Source of the DNA: CAYHCE01 sp964355015
GTDB taxonomy: Bacteria > Cyanobacteriota > Cyanobacteriia > PCC-6307 > Cyanobiaceae
Direction: 5' to 3'
Assembly (NCBI GenBank): GCA_964355015.1
Contig: CAYHCE010000035.1
Location: 1-34,313 of the forward strand
DNA length: 34,313 bases
The notes under the pieces were generated by a model. The model did no database searches. It was not told where the DNA came from and was given only the letters and a program-made list of their open reading frames with translations. Below are positions 1 to 8,505 of this stretch, in pieces. A program made the translations under genes and the position numbers. How positions within the stretch are numbered: position 1 is the first letter of the stretch; the number at the start of each line of letters is the position of its first letter.

Positions 1-2788
1 TGAGGTTGAGCTCCTTGAGCTCGCCCTCGCTGGCCTGGCCGGACATCGAGGCCAGGGAGACCCGGCGGGACGCCATCTGCTGCGCCAGCCGGGTGGCCCG
101 CGCTTCGGTGGCCCGATCGCCCACGACGGCGCGGGCGGTCTTCTCGTCGGGGTAGACCTCGAACTCGTCGCCGGCGGTGGGCACCTCGCTGAAGCCGAGC
201 GCCTCGACGGCGGCCGAGGGGCCGGCCAGCTTGACCCGCTTGCCGGTGTCGTCGACCATCGCCCGCACTTTGCCCAGCACCGGGCCAGCGGCGACCACAT
301 CGCCCGCCTTGAGCGTGCCGTTCTGGATCAGGAGTGTGGCCACCGGGCCCTTGGCCTTGTCCAGGTGGGCCTCGATCACGGTGCCCTTGGCCATCCGATC
401 CGGGTTGGCCTGGAGATCCTCGACCTCCGTCACCAGCAGGATCATCTCCAGCAGCTTGTCGATGTTCTCTCCCTTGATGGCGCTCACCGGCACCATCACG
501 GTGTTGCCACCCCAGTCTTCGGAGACCAGATCGAGGGCGGAGAGCTCCTGCTTGACCCGCTCGGGCTGGGCGCCTTCCTTGTCGATCTTGTTGATCGCCA
601 CGATGATCGGCACCTCGGCGGCACGGGCGTGGCTGATCGCCTCCAGCGTCTGCGGGCGGACGCCATCATCGGCGGCCACCACCAGCACGGCCACGTCGGT
701 CACCTTGGTGCCGCGGGCCCGCATGGCGGTGAAGGCCTCGTGGCCCGGGGTGTCGAGGAAGGTGATGCGGCGGTCCTCGCCGGCCTGGGGGATCATCACC
801 TGATAGGCGCCGATGTGCTGGGTGATGCCACCGGCCTCACCGGCGGCCACGCGGGTCTTGCGGATCGCGTCGAGCAGGCTGGTCTTGCCGTGGTCGACGT
901 GGCCCATGACGGTGACCACGGGCGGCCGGCGGATCAGGTGAGCCCGGTCGCTTTCCTCGATCATCTCCACCGTTTTCTTGGCGGCCTCCTGGACGTCGTC
1001 CTCCAGGACGGGCACACCGAATTCCTCGGACACCGTCTCGATCGTGGAGAGATCGAGCGTCTGGGTGACGGTGGCGATGATCCCCTTGAAGAAAAGGGAT
1101 TTGATGATCTCCGAGCTCTCGACGCCGAGGCGGTCGGCCAGCTCCTGAACCGTGAGGTTGCCCTCCGGCACGATCAGCATCTCCGGCCGGGTGGCCTTGG
1201 CCTCGCGGGCTGCGCGCAGTTCCATGGCACGGCGGCGCTGCCGTTGCCGGGTGGTTTCCTTCTTGCGTTTCCGCATGGCCACCACCGGCTTGACTCCGGG
1301 GGCCGCCTGACGGGTGCGGGGCCTGGCCGGACGGGCCAGGCTCGCCTGCAGCACCAAGGCTTCCTGTTCACCGGCGTAACCGCCGGTTTCGGCCGTGAGC
1401 GCATCATCGTTCTCGCCGATGATGTGCACCTTCTGGCGCTGCTTCTGCGGTGACTTGCTGCGCAGGGCCTCCAGCTTGGCGCTGTCGTCCCACTCCGGCC
1501 GCCGGGCCCGGCCAGGCCCGGCGGGCTGTGGTGTGCGGAAAGCGGGCCGTTTCGGTGGTGCGGGTGGCGTTGCGGTGGGGCGTGCGGCATCGGTGCCCGT
1601 GCCCACCTCGCCACGTTCGGGACGCCGCGGTGGGGCTGCGCTGGGCCTGCTGCCCGGCTTCTGGAGCTGCATGAGCTCGCCGGGCGCCACGGGCTTGCGC
1701 ATGCCCTGGGGCATGCCGCCCGGGCGGATGGGCGCTCCCGGCCTGCCTGCGGCACCGGGGCCGGCCGCATCGCGACGGATCGGTTTGCCCACCAGTTCCA
1801 GCGGACTGCGGCCCGGCGCCGGTCTGACTCCCGGGGTGGGGGGGCGCTGGGGAGCGCCAGCGGGTCGTTGACTCAGCGCCGGCCGGCCGGAGGGCGGGGC
1901 GGGGCGGTTGCTCGTGCCCGCAGGCTGGCCGGGCTGGGGACGACCCACCAACTGGGGTTTGATCGGGGCGGTGTCAGCGCCGACGGCAGGGCGGGCCGGG
2001 GCTCCCGGTCGCTGGGGTGCGGCCGGGCGGCTGGGCGGTGGAACGCTGCCGCGGGGCACGGGCCGGGGGCTGGTGGTTGGTCTGGGGCTCGTGGGGCCCG
2101 GGCCGGGAGCTTCGGGCTTGCGCACCTGCGGCGGCGGCGCCTTGCTCACCACCGGAGCGATCGGCCGGGTGGGAGCGACCACGGGCTGGCTCGAAGTGGC
2201 GGGCCTGCCGGTCGTTGCCGGCGCAGGTCGGCTCTGACCGGCGCCGGGCTTGGTGGGAGCGCCCGTGGCAGCCGGGCGGCTGGCGGCAGTCGCCGGGAGG
2301 TCGGGAGTCCTGCGGGCGGGCGGGGCTTCCGGGGAGGCGGCGCGCACCGCCGGTGCCTGCGCCAGGGGGGGCTGCGGCGCCGGCGGCCTGGGGGAGGCGG
2401 CTGCGGCTGCGGGCGGCTTGATCACGACCGGTGCGGCCGGCTGGGGTCGGGCGGCCACGGGAGCGGGCTGTGGCCGAGCCGGCTGGGGTGCCGCGACCTG
2501 GGGTTGGGCCATGGTCGGAGGGATGGGAGCGGCCTTCTTCACCGAAAGAATGGCTGGGGCGGGTTCCGCGGCTGCGGGGCCGGGGCGGACGGGGCTGACC
2601 GGCCGGATCCCGCTGCTGCCGTTGGTGCGGATCAGCTTGCGGATGCGATCGGCCTCGTCGTCGCTGATCGAGCTGCTGTGGCTCTTGACGGCGATGGACA
2701 GTTTCTCGGCGGCGTCGAGCACGTCCTTGTTCTCCAGGCCCAGGTCCCGGGACAGCTCATAAATTCTGACTTTGCCGCTGCTGGTCAT
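1..2788 (-). CDS. infB: Translation initiation factor IF-2 (3' end outside window)
   Basis: IF-2 is the GTPase that places initiator fMet-tRNA on the 30S subunit and promotes 50S joining. The frame opens with ATG at 2788 and stays open to the left edge, giving about 929 residues; the C-terminal domains are cut off. The first ~50 residues form an IF2 N-terminal helical domain (starts MTSSGKVRIYELSRDL). A very long Ala/Pro/Gly-rich, low-complexity linker follows, to about residue 480, as is usual in cyanobacteria. The GTPase motifs are all visible: GHVDHGKT at about residues 629-636 (bases 881-904), DTPGHEAF at 679-686 (bases 731-754) and NKID at 733-736 (bases 581-592). It is last in the rimP-nusA-ylxR-infB series, 73 bases after ylxR. 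Identification is secure; only the end is missing. Confidence 0.97.
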   Translation of the reverse strand, partial: MTSSGKVRIYELSRDLGLENKDVLDAAEKLSIAVKSHSSSISDDEADRIRKLIRTNGSSGIRPVSPVRPGPAAAEPAPAILSVKKAAPIPPTMAQPQVAAPQPARPQPAPVAARPQPAAPVVIKPPAAAAASPRPPAPQPPLAQAPAVRAASPEAPPARRTPDLPATAASRPAATGAPTKPGAGQSRPAPATTGRPATSSQPVVAPTRPIAPVVSKAPPPQVRKPEAPGPGPTSPRPTTSPRPVPRGSVPPPSRPAAPQRPGAPARPAVGADTAPIKPQLVGRPQPGQPAGTSNRPAPPSGRPALSQRPAGAPQRPPTPGVRPAPGRSPLELVGKPIRRDAAGPGAAGRPGAPIRPGGMPQGMRKPVAPGELMQLQKPGSRPSAAPPRRPERGEVGTGTDAARPTATPPAPPKRPAFRTPQPAGPGRARRPEWDDSAKLEALRSKSPQKQRQKVHIIGENDDALTAETGGYAGEQEALVLQASLARPARPRTRQAAPGVKPVVAMRKRKKETTRQRQRRRAMELRAAREAKATRPEMLIVPEGNLTVQELADRLGVESSEIIKSLFFKGIIATVTQTLDLSTIETVSEEFGVPVLEDDVQEAAKKTVEMIEESDRAHLIRRPPVVTVMGHVDHGKTSLLDAIRKTRVAAGEAGGITQHIGAYQVMIPQAGEDRRITFLDTPGHEAFTAMRARGTKVTDVAVLVVAADDGVRPQTLEAISHARAAEVPIIVAINKIDKEGAQPERVKQELSALDLVSEDWGGNTVMVPVSAIKGENIDKLLEMILLVTEVEDLQANPDRMAKGTVIEAHLDKAKGPVATLLIQNGTLKAGDVVAAGPVLGKVRAMVDDTGKRVKLAGPSAAVEALGFSEVPTAGDEFEVYPDEKTARAVVGDRATEARATRLAQQMASRRVSLASMSGQASEGELKELNL

Positions 2789-2861
2789 TCAGGTCTCCGA
2801 TCGGTCGGGGCACGGGGTGCCGCCGGGCCCCACGCGCGGTGCGGCCACTGTTCATCTTGCC

Positions 2862-3131
2862 TCAGAGGCTGCAGCGAGGGGTGTCGCTCAGCCGTTGCTC
2901 CAGTGCCGCGTAGATGGAATCCGCCACCTGGCAGCGCAGGGCCCGCTGCAGCCGTTTACGACGCCGGGCCTCCTCCAGACACTCCAGGCGCGGACAGAGG
3001 TAGGCCGAGCGGCCCATGCCCGTGGCCAGGGCGATTCCGCCCTCGTGCCGGCGGATGATCCGCCAGAGCAGACTCCGATCCTGCAGCTGGCGGCAGGACA
3101 CACAGCGGCGCAGGACCGGTCGGCCACTCAC
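2862..3131 (-). CDS. ylxR: YlxR family (DUF448) RNA-binding protein
   Basis: This is an 89-residue protein of the YlxR/DUF448 family, basic nucleic-acid-binding proteins encoded between nusA and infB in many bacteria. Family work suggests roles in nucleoid association and in RNase P regulation, but the function in cyanobacteria is not settled. The family signatures are present: an N-terminal R-R-C-V-S-C segment (Cys10 and Cys13 region) and a GRSAYLCP motif near residue 40, followed by an Arg/Lys-rich helix. The start is GTG at 3131; its GTGA overlaps the TGA stop of nusA, so translational coupling to nusA is likely. No L7Ae-like gene lies between it and infB. Confidence 0.9.
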   Translation of the reverse strand: MSGRPVLRRCVSCRQLQDRSLLWRIIRRHEGGIALATGMGRSAYLCPRLECLEEARRRKRLQRALRCQVADSIYAALEQRLSDTPRCSL

Positions 3132-4585
3132 CGGTCGTCATCCCCTTCGGCGGAGCCGGAGGGCTCCTGGGTCTCCGGCCCGGATCCAGCCTCAGGGCCG
3201 CCCCCTTCCTCGGCCCGTTCCGCTTCAGCGGCGGTCTCGTCCCCAACCGTGTCGCCGCCTTCTTCTCCTTCCTCCAGTCCGTCCTCGTAGGCGTCCTCGG
3301 GCAGGGGATAGAGGTCCCGCAGACGGGCGTCCTCCTCGGCGCGAGCCGCCTGTTCGACGGCCAGCCGCGCCTCTGCTTCCGCCTGCTGTCGCTCGTCCTC
3401 CTGGCGCAGGGCGATCAGCTCGGCCGCGCGGGCATCCTCACTGAGCTGGTCGTACTCGGCGGCGTTCTTGATGTCGATCTTCCAGCCGGTGAGGCGCGCC
3501 GCCAGCCGCACGTTCTGACCCTCGCGGCCGATCGCCAGGCTGAGCTGATCCGGCGGCACCAGTACGTGGGCGTAGTGCCCCTCGGGATCCACCAGCCGCA
3601 CCATCTCCACCCGGGCCGGGCTGAGGGAGTTGGCCAGGTACTGGCCCGGATCGGGGGACCAGCGGATCACGTCGATCTTCTCGCCCCGCAGCTCGTTCAC
3701 CACCTGCTGAATGCGGGAGCCCCGGGCGCCGATGCAGGCGCCCACCGGGTCCACCTCGCGCTCGACGCTGTCGACCGCCACCTTGGTGCGCGGCCCCACC
3801 GCCCTTGAAGGGGGATTGGCCTCCCGGGCCACGGCCACGATCCGCACCGATCCCTCCTGGATCTCGGGCACCTCGTTCTCGAACAGGTAGACCACCAGGC
3901 CCGCATTGGCGCGTGAGACGAACAGCTGGGGCCCGCGCCGAGCCACCTCGGATACCTCTTTGAGGAACACCTTGAAGGTGGCGTTGGCGCGGTAGTTGTC
4001 GTTGGGGAGCTGGTCGCGGCGCGGCAGCTCCGCTTCCACCTCGGGCCGGCCCAGGCCGGAGCTCACGCCCATGATGATCGACTGGCGCTCGAAGCGGATC
4101 ACCCGTGCGGTGAGCACCGGATCCTCCAGATCGGCGAATTCCTCCTGGATCATGCGCCGCTGCTGATCCCGCAGCTTCTGGGCCAGCACCTGCTTGGTGG
4201 TGGCTGCCGCCATTCGTCCGAAGTCGTCCTTCTCCGGGGTGACGTCCAGCACGACCGTGTCGCCGATCTGGGCATCCTCCGCCACCTGCTGCACCTCGGA
4301 GAGGGCGATCTGGTGGTCTTCGCTCTCCACTTCCTCCACGATGATCTTGCTGGCCAGCACCCGGTAGCCCTCCTCGTCGAGGTCGAGAGCCACATCGAAG
4401 TTGCTGAAGTAGTCCTCCTCGAAGGGGTCCTCGCTGATCCCCAGGTAGAGGGTGCGCCGGTAGCGCTCGTAGCCCTTGAGCAGGGCTTCGCGCAGCGCTG
4501 CCTCCACCACCTGTGTGGGGAGTTTCTTCTCCTCGCTGATGTCCTCGATCAGGTTCTGCAGACCGGGGAGGAGAACGAGTGCCAT
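3128..4585 (-). CDS. nusA: Transcription termination/antitermination factor NusA
   Basis: NusA binds RNA polymerase and nascent RNA and modulates pausing, termination and antitermination. The 485-residue protein begins at ATG 4585 (MALVLLPGLQNLIEDISEEK). The NusA N-terminal RNAP-binding domain covers about residues 1-130, followed by an S1 domain and tandem KH domains; the segment VDPVGACIGARGSRIQ and the later LAIGREGQNVRLAARLTGWK are classic NusA KH motifs. After about residue 390 the protein becomes a highly acidic, Glu/Asp/Ala-rich tail. The acidic AR repeats found in E. coli NusA are absent, as expected for this phylum. It sits 51 bases after rimP and overlaps ylxR by 4 bases. Confidence 0.97.
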   Translation of the reverse strand: MALVLLPGLQNLIEDISEEKKLPTQVVEAALREALLKGYERYRRTLYLGISEDPFEEDYFSNFDVALDLDEEGYRVLASKIIVEEVESEDHQIALSEVQQVAEDAQIGDTVVLDVTPEKDDFGRMAAATTKQVLAQKLRDQQRRMIQEEFADLEDPVLTARVIRFERQSIIMGVSSGLGRPEVEAELPRRDQLPNDNYRANATFKVFLKEVSEVARRGPQLFVSRANAGLVVYLFENEVPEIQEGSVRIVAVAREANPPSRAVGPRTKVAVDSVEREVDPVGACIGARGSRIQQVVNELRGEKIDVIRWSPDPGQYLANSLSPARVEMVRLVDPEGHYAHVLVPPDQLSLAIGREGQNVRLAARLTGWKIDIKNAAEYDQLSEDARAAELIALRQEDERQQAEAEARLAVEQAARAEEDARLRDLYPLPEDAYEDGLEEGEEGGDTVGDETAAEAERAEEGGGPEAGSGPETQEPSGSAEGDDDR

Positions 4586-4636
4586 CAGCTCAGAGGGGGG
4601 GGAGGAGTGGGTGGGAAAAGAGAGGGGAACGCCGGC

Positions 4637-5104
4637 TCAGTGCTGTGGTGTCACCAGCCGGATGGAGAGCACGTCGGCCCGCGGGATCCGGCTGGTGCGG
4701 CCACGGATATTCAGCTGAACGGCCTGTTCATCCCGTTCCAGCAGCAAGCCTTCGCGCCTGCTCTCCGTACCCTTCGGGTCCCGGAAGCACACCTCGACCG
4801 GAAATCCGCGGAAACTGCGGAAATCCCTGTCTTCGGTGAGCTCCTCGCCGATGCCGGGGCTGCTGATCTCCAGAACATACGCCTCGGGCAGGAGGTCGGA
4901 GGCCTCGAGCGACTCGCTCAGGACACCACTGAAGGCGGCGCACGTGTCGAGGTTGACGTCTCCGCCGCCGACAGGGCGGAGCTCCACCACCACGGTGAGG
5001 GGAATCCGATGGGTGTGGATCCGCACGCCCACGATCTCAAGGCCGGAGGCCTCGGCCACGGGCTCCGCAAGACTCTGCAGTTGGGGAATCAGGGGGTGGG
5101 ACAC
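4637..5104 (-). CDS. rimP: Ribosome maturation factor RimP
   Basis: RimP assists late assembly of the 30S subunit. The 155-residue product has the family layout: an N-terminal alpha/beta domain (LAEPVAEASGLEIVGVRI) and the central signature YVLEISSPGIGEEL around residues 75-90, where the P-G core after 'SS' is the RimP hallmark. A C-terminal SH3-like barrel (RTSRIPRADVLSIRLV) follows. The start is GTG at 5104. It is the first gene of the rimP-nusA-ylxR-infB operon, a conserved bacterial order. No strong promoter stands out in the 152 bases upstream. Confidence 0.95.
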   Translation of the reverse strand: MSHPLIPQLQSLAEPVAEASGLEIVGVRIHTHRIPLTVVVELRPVGGGDVNLDTCAAFSGVLSESLEASDLLPEAYVLEISSPGIGEELTEDRDFRSFRGFPVEVCFRDPKGTESRREGLLLERDEQAVQLNIRGRTSRIPRADVLSIRLVTPQH

Positions 5105-5205
5105 CGTGGGGCGGGTGCGGTTCGGGGAGCCCGACCGGCTCCTGCAGAGAACTGCCCCTGTGCGGAAACGGAGCCCTCGGGCCCGTGGCTCCAGCCAACA
5201 GGGTG

Positions 5206-5220
5206 ATGCCCGCCGGGCAT
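5206..5220. terminator. Short hairpin between the 5257-5541 gene and rimP
   Basis: ATGCCC and GGGCAT form a perfect 6-bp stem around a 3-base loop, between the stop of the upstream minus-strand gene and rimP. No T-run follows on either strand, so it may be a weak terminator, a processing site, or chance in GC-rich DNA. A second 6-bp stem (GGAGCC/GGCTCC) lies at 5126-5142. Confidence 0.25.
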
Positions 5221-5256
5221 GAAACCGAGCGTAGAGGATGCCGGATCGCCTCCGGC

Positions 5257-5541
5257 TCAGAAGGGCGACCCGCCGATGTCTGCCGGCGGCGCATCGAACA
5301 GGCCGAGGCTCGGCGCCTCGCCGTAGAAATCCTCAGCGCCTGGTTCGCCCCGCAGGGCGGGGTCCTGGTTCAGGCAGAGCTGCGGTTCCCTGACGAACTG
5401 GCAGACCCGTGCCCAGAGCTTGGTACGGGTTCCTGCGGGACCCTGGCTGAACAGCACCCGATCCTGACCACCCACCATCCCCAGGATCTCCACCTGGCAG
5501 AGGCTGCACCGCACTCGGGTGCCGGGGGAAATCGAGGCCAT
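5257..5541 (-). CDS. Conserved hypothetical protein with four cysteines
   Basis: This is a 94-residue protein if started at the ATG at 5541; an in-frame upstream start at 5565 would add eight residues. I prefer 5541 because the segment MASISPGTRVRC looks like a natural N-terminus. A CxxC pair (Cys12, Cys15) is followed by Cys47 and Cys56, a pattern compatible with a small zinc-ribbon or metal site. The motif GPAGTRTKLWARVCQ between them looks strongly constrained. I recall similar short proteins in other picocyanobacteria, but no function is known to me. It reads toward rimP, 152 bases away, and diverges from the phosphoesterase, whose 5' end it overlaps or nearly overlaps. Confidence 0.72.
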   Translation of the reverse strand: MASISPGTRVRCSLCQVEILGMVGGQDRVLFSQGPAGTRTKLWARVCQFVREPQLCLNQDPALRGEPGAEDFYGEAPSLGLFDAPPADIGGSPF

Positions 5542-6436
5542 GGGCTGGCTGCGCTGTTGCGGCAACTTAGGCTGCAGCTACAGACAATGGCTTCGTCTGT
5601 TGCGAGCCCTTCAACTGGGGTCCGATAGCGGTCGGTACCGGGAAGTTCAGCCGGAAGCCGTCCTGCGTCTGCTCCAGCTCAGTGATCCTCATCTGCTCCA
5701 GAACGGCCAGGCTCTCTACCGGGGCCGCAACCCGCTGGATCTGCTGCGCCATGGCCTGGGCAGGGCGCTGGAACGGCTCCCCGCGGCCCCCGACCTGCTG
5801 CTGATCAGCGGCGATCTCTGCCAGGACGAGAGCCTGGGGGGATACATCCGCCTGCGGGAGCTGCTTGCCGGGCTGGATCTGCCCGTGGCGCTGCTGCCCG
5901 GCAACCATGATCACCCCGTTCTGCTGGGCGCGGCGCTGGCCCGGCGGGCGGCGCTGGCCCCGGCGGAGTTGTGGCTGGGGAGCTGGCGCCTGCTGCTGCT
6001 CTCCAGCCACAGGCCGGCACGCACGGAGGGCTGGCTGGGGCCGATCCAGCTGGCCTGGCTGCGGCGCCGGCTGGCAGGGGCCGATGGTCCCGTGCTGTTG
6101 GCCGTGCACCATCCGCCCCTGCCGATCGGCGATCCGGACTTCGACGCCATCGGCCTCCACGACGCCCCACTCCTGCTGGAGGCGCTGGCGGCCTGCCCTC
6201 ACGTGGCCGCCGTGCTCTGCGGCCACGTCCATCAGCATTGGCAGGGCAGCCTGCCGGGTCGGCCGGAGGTGCCGCTGCTGGCCTGTCCGTCGACGCTCTG
6301 CGCCTTCCCGGCGGTGCAGCCCTGCCCTCTCGGCCGGCCCGACGACCCCGGTGGGCGGCTGCTGGAGCTGGGCACCGGCGGGGTCTGGAGCCAGCGGCTG
6401 CTGCGCTGGTCGCCGCCGGATGCGGAAGCCGGCTGA
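5519..6436 (+). CDS. Calcineurin-like metallophosphoesterase (CpdA/Icc-like)
   Basis: The protein hydrolyses phosphoester bonds with a dinuclear metal site; the closest named relatives are Icc/CpdA-type cyclic-nucleotide phosphodiesterases, but the substrate cannot be told from sequence. All metal-binding motifs are present in order: SDPH (Asp56 and His58, counted from 5519), ISGDL, LPGNHDH, AVHHPPLP and the C-terminal GHVHQH. The start is uncertain. Family homology begins only near base 5645, and the ATG at 5519 lies inside the divergent small gene; a TTG at 5600 is an alternative. It ends just before the HtrA-like protease, so the two may share a transcript. Confidence 0.88.
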   Translation: MPGEIEAMGWLRCCGNLGCSYRQWLRLLRALQLGSDSGRYREVQPEAVLRLLQLSDPHLLQNGQALYRGRNPLDLLRHGLGRALERLPAAPDLLLISGDLCQDESLGGYIRLRELLAGLDLPVALLPGNHDHPVLLGAALARRAALAPAELWLGSWRLLLLSSHRPARTEGWLGPIQLAWLRRRLAGADGPVLLAVHHPPLPIGDPDFDAIGLHDAPLLLEALAACPHVAAVLCGHVHQHWQGSLPGRPEVPLLACPSTLCAFPAVQPCPLGRPDDPGGRLLELGTGGVWSQRLLRWSPPDAEAG

Positions 6437-6456
6437 GGATGCTTAGCCTCCAGACC

Positions 6457-7692
6457 ATGTCAAGCCACGTGTCGACCCAGGCCCCTGTCGTGCCCCGCAC
6501 CCTGTGGATACGCCTGCTGACTTCCCTTCTGGCGCTCGGTCTCGGCGCACTCCTGAGCCTGGTGGGGCTGCCGCTCGCCGTGCAGGCCCTTTCCGTGGAG
6601 GAGGTGCCGGCGATGGCCCCCGCCGCTGCGGACGTTCCCCTGCCTGCGGCTGCCGCCGTCGTCGCCAGCCCGTTGGCGCCCCACAGCTTCGTGGCCCTGG
6701 CGGCCCGCCGTGTCGGCCCGGCGGTGGTGCGCATCGACACCGAGCGCAGCGTCGCCCGCCAGGCCTTCGATCCGGCCCTGCTCGATCCGCTGCTGCGCGA
6801 CCTGTTCGGCGATCCGGCCGGCAGCAGCCGTGAGCGTGGCCAGGGCTCAGGTGTGGTGATCGACGCCGGCGGGCTGGTGCTCACCAACGCCCATGTGGTC
6901 GACCGGGCCGATCGGGTCGAGGTCACCCTTGCGGACGGACGCCAGGTGGATGGCGATGTGGTGGGTGCCGACCCGGTCACGGATCTGGCTGTCGTGCGCA
7001 TCCAGGCTCTGCGCGGTCTTCAGTCGGCGCCGCTGGGGGATTCGGAGGCTCTCGAGGTGGGCGACTGGGCCATCGCCCTCGGCAGCCCCTACGGCCTTGA
7101 GCGCACGGTCACGCTCGGAATCGTCAGCAGCCTGCATCGCAACATCAACAGCCTTGGCTTCGCCGACAAGCGGCTCGACCTGATCCAGACCGACGCCGCC
7201 ATCAACCCAGGCAATTCAGGCGGCCCCCTGATCAACGCCTCCGGTGAGGTGATCGGGATCAACACGCTCGTGCGCTCCGGTCCCGGTGCCGGTCTGGGCT
7301 TCGCTATCCCGATCAACCTGGCCCGCCGTGTGGCCGGCCAGCTGCGCAGCGGAGGCGAGGTGGTGCATCCCTATCTGGGGCTGCAGCTGATTCCCCTCAC
7401 GGCCCGGCGGGCCCGCGAGAACAATCGCGATCCCGAGGCGGTGCTGCAACTGCCGGAGCGGGACGGAGCCCTGGTGCAGCGGGTGCTCCCCGACAGCCCG
7501 GCCGAGGCTGCCGGGCTGCGCCGGGGCGACCTGGTCGTGGCTGCCGCCGATGAACCGGTGCGCGACCCTTCGGGCCTGCTGCAGAGGGTCGAGGCGTCGC
7601 GGGTCGGCGAGGCCCTGCCGCTGAAGGTGGTGCGGGGCAAGCGTGAGCTTCAGCTCTCGATCAAGCCCGCCGCCCTGCCGCATGTCTCCTGA
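6457..7692 (+). CDS. HtrA/Deg-family trypsin-like serine protease with PDZ domain
   Basis: This is a periplasmic or lumenal quality-control protease of the Deg/HtrA family. With the ATG at 6457 it has 411 residues (an ATG at 6439 adds six). An N-terminal hydrophobic stretch (LLTSLLALGLGALLSLVG, ending near VQA) is a likely signal peptide or anchor, followed by a Pro/Ala-rich linker. The catalytic triad is His146 (TNAHVVD), Asp176 (DPVTDLAVV) and Ser254 (GNSGGPL). A single C-terminal PDZ domain covers about residues 300-400 (YLGLQLIPL ... DSPAEAAGLRRGDLVVAA). Cyanobacteria usually carry several paralogues (HtrA, HhoA, HhoB); I cannot say which this is. The N-terminus lies 20 bases after the phosphoesterase stop. 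Confidence 0.94.
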   Translation: MSSHVSTQAPVVPRTLWIRLLTSLLALGLGALLSLVGLPLAVQALSVEEVPAMAPAAADVPLPAAAAVVASPLAPHSFVALAARRVGPAVVRIDTERSVARQAFDPALLDPLLRDLFGDPAGSSRERGQGSGVVIDAGGLVLTNAHVVDRADRVEVTLADGRQVDGDVVGADPVTDLAVVRIQALRGLQSAPLGDSEALEVGDWAIALGSPYGLERTVTLGIVSSLHRNINSLGFADKRLDLIQTDAAINPGNSGGPLINASGEVIGINTLVRSGPGAGLGFAIPINLARRVAGQLRSGGEVVHPYLGLQLIPLTARRARENNRDPEAVLQLPERDGALVQRVLPDSPAEAAGLRRGDLVVAAADEPVRDPSGLLQRVEASRVGEALPLKVVRGKRELQLSIKPAALPHVS

Positions 7693-7761
7693 ATCCGGCA
7701 GCGACTGATCGGGACAGCGGGGGCTCCCTTGCTACGGTCACCGCCACGATCCGACACCCCG

Positions 7762-8475
7762 ATGCCCGATCTGCAGGACCGCATGAAACAGGCGGTTGCC
7801 GTCGCTGCCGTGGAGCAGATCCGCGATGGCATGGTGCTCGGCCTGGGCTCCGGCTCCACCGCCGCCCTGATGATCCGGGAGCTCGGCGCACGGCTGCAGC
7901 GCGGGGAGCTGCGGGACATCGTCGGGGTGACCACCTCTTTCCAGGGCGAGGTGCTGGCCGCAGAGCTCGGGATTCCGCTCCAGAGCCTCAATGCCGTGGA
8001 CCGGATCGATCTCGCCATCGATGGCGCCGATGAAGTCGACCCGGGCTTCCAGCTGATCAAGGGTGGTGGAGCGTGCCACGTGCAGGAGAAGCTCGTGGCA
8101 CGCCGCGCCGCTCGTTTCGTGGTGGTGGTGGACGCCAGCAAGCTGGTGGAGCGCCTCAACCTGAGCTTCCCGCTGCCTGTGGAAGTTCTGCCCGGGGCCT
8201 GGCGGCAGGTGAAGGGGGAGCTGGAGGCGATGGGGGCCGTGGCCGTGCTGCGCATGGCCGTTCGCAAGGCGGGCCCGGTGGTGACCGACCAGGGCAATCT
8301 GGTGCTGGATATCAGCTTCCCCGGTGGTATCGGTGATCCCGTCTCTCTGGAGCGGGAGATCAACAACCTTCCCGGCGTGCTCGAGAACGGACTGTTCGTG
8401 AACCTGGCCGATCAGGTTCTCGTCGGCGAGATCCTCGATGACGAGCCCAGGGTCCGGGATCTGGACAGGCGCTGA
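7762..8475 (+). CDS. rpiA: Ribose-5-phosphate isomerase A
   Basis: RpiA interconverts ribose-5-phosphate and ribulose-5-phosphate in the Calvin cycle and pentose phosphate pathway. The ATG at 7762 gives 237 residues, the normal length; an in-frame TTG at 7729 is less likely. Family motifs are GLGSGSTA near residue 30, the substrate loop TTSF, DGADEVDP with the catalytic aspartates, IKGGGA with the catalytic lysine, QEKLVA with the catalytic glutamate, and VVDASKLV. The gene follows the HtrA-like gene by 69 bases and ends just before a hairpin that separates it from convergent hisD. Confidence 0.97.
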   Translation: MPDLQDRMKQAVAVAAVEQIRDGMVLGLGSGSTAALMIRELGARLQRGELRDIVGVTTSFQGEVLAAELGIPLQSLNAVDRIDLAIDGADEVDPGFQLIKGGGACHVQEKLVARRAARFVVVVDASKLVERLNLSFPLPVEVLPGAWRQVKGELEAMGAVAVLRMAVRKAGPVVTDQGNLVLDISFPGGIGDPVSLEREINNLPGVLENGLFVNLADQVLVGEILDDEPRVRDLDRR

Positions 8476-8494
8476 GCCGGCGGCCAGCCGGCTC
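8474..8494. terminator. Hairpin between convergent rpiA and hisD
   Basis: GAGCCGGC pairs perfectly with GCCGGCTC (8 bp) around a 5-base loop. It begins at the rpiA stop codon and lies 12 bases from the hisD stop. Its position between two convergent genes suggests a bidirectional terminator. No T-tract follows on either strand, so intrinsic termination would be atypical. Confidence 0.5.
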
Positions 8495-8505
8495 CTGGCT
8501 CCTCC

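Noticed and set aside
365..1453. 362-residue plus-strand frame opposite infB
   Set aside because: It is antisense to the IF-2 GTPase domain, whose motifs are intact on the other strand.
1868..3058. Gly/Arg/Ala-rich plus-strand frames resembling low-complexity proteins
   Set aside because: They arise from the Ala/Pro-rich linker of IF-2 read backwards.
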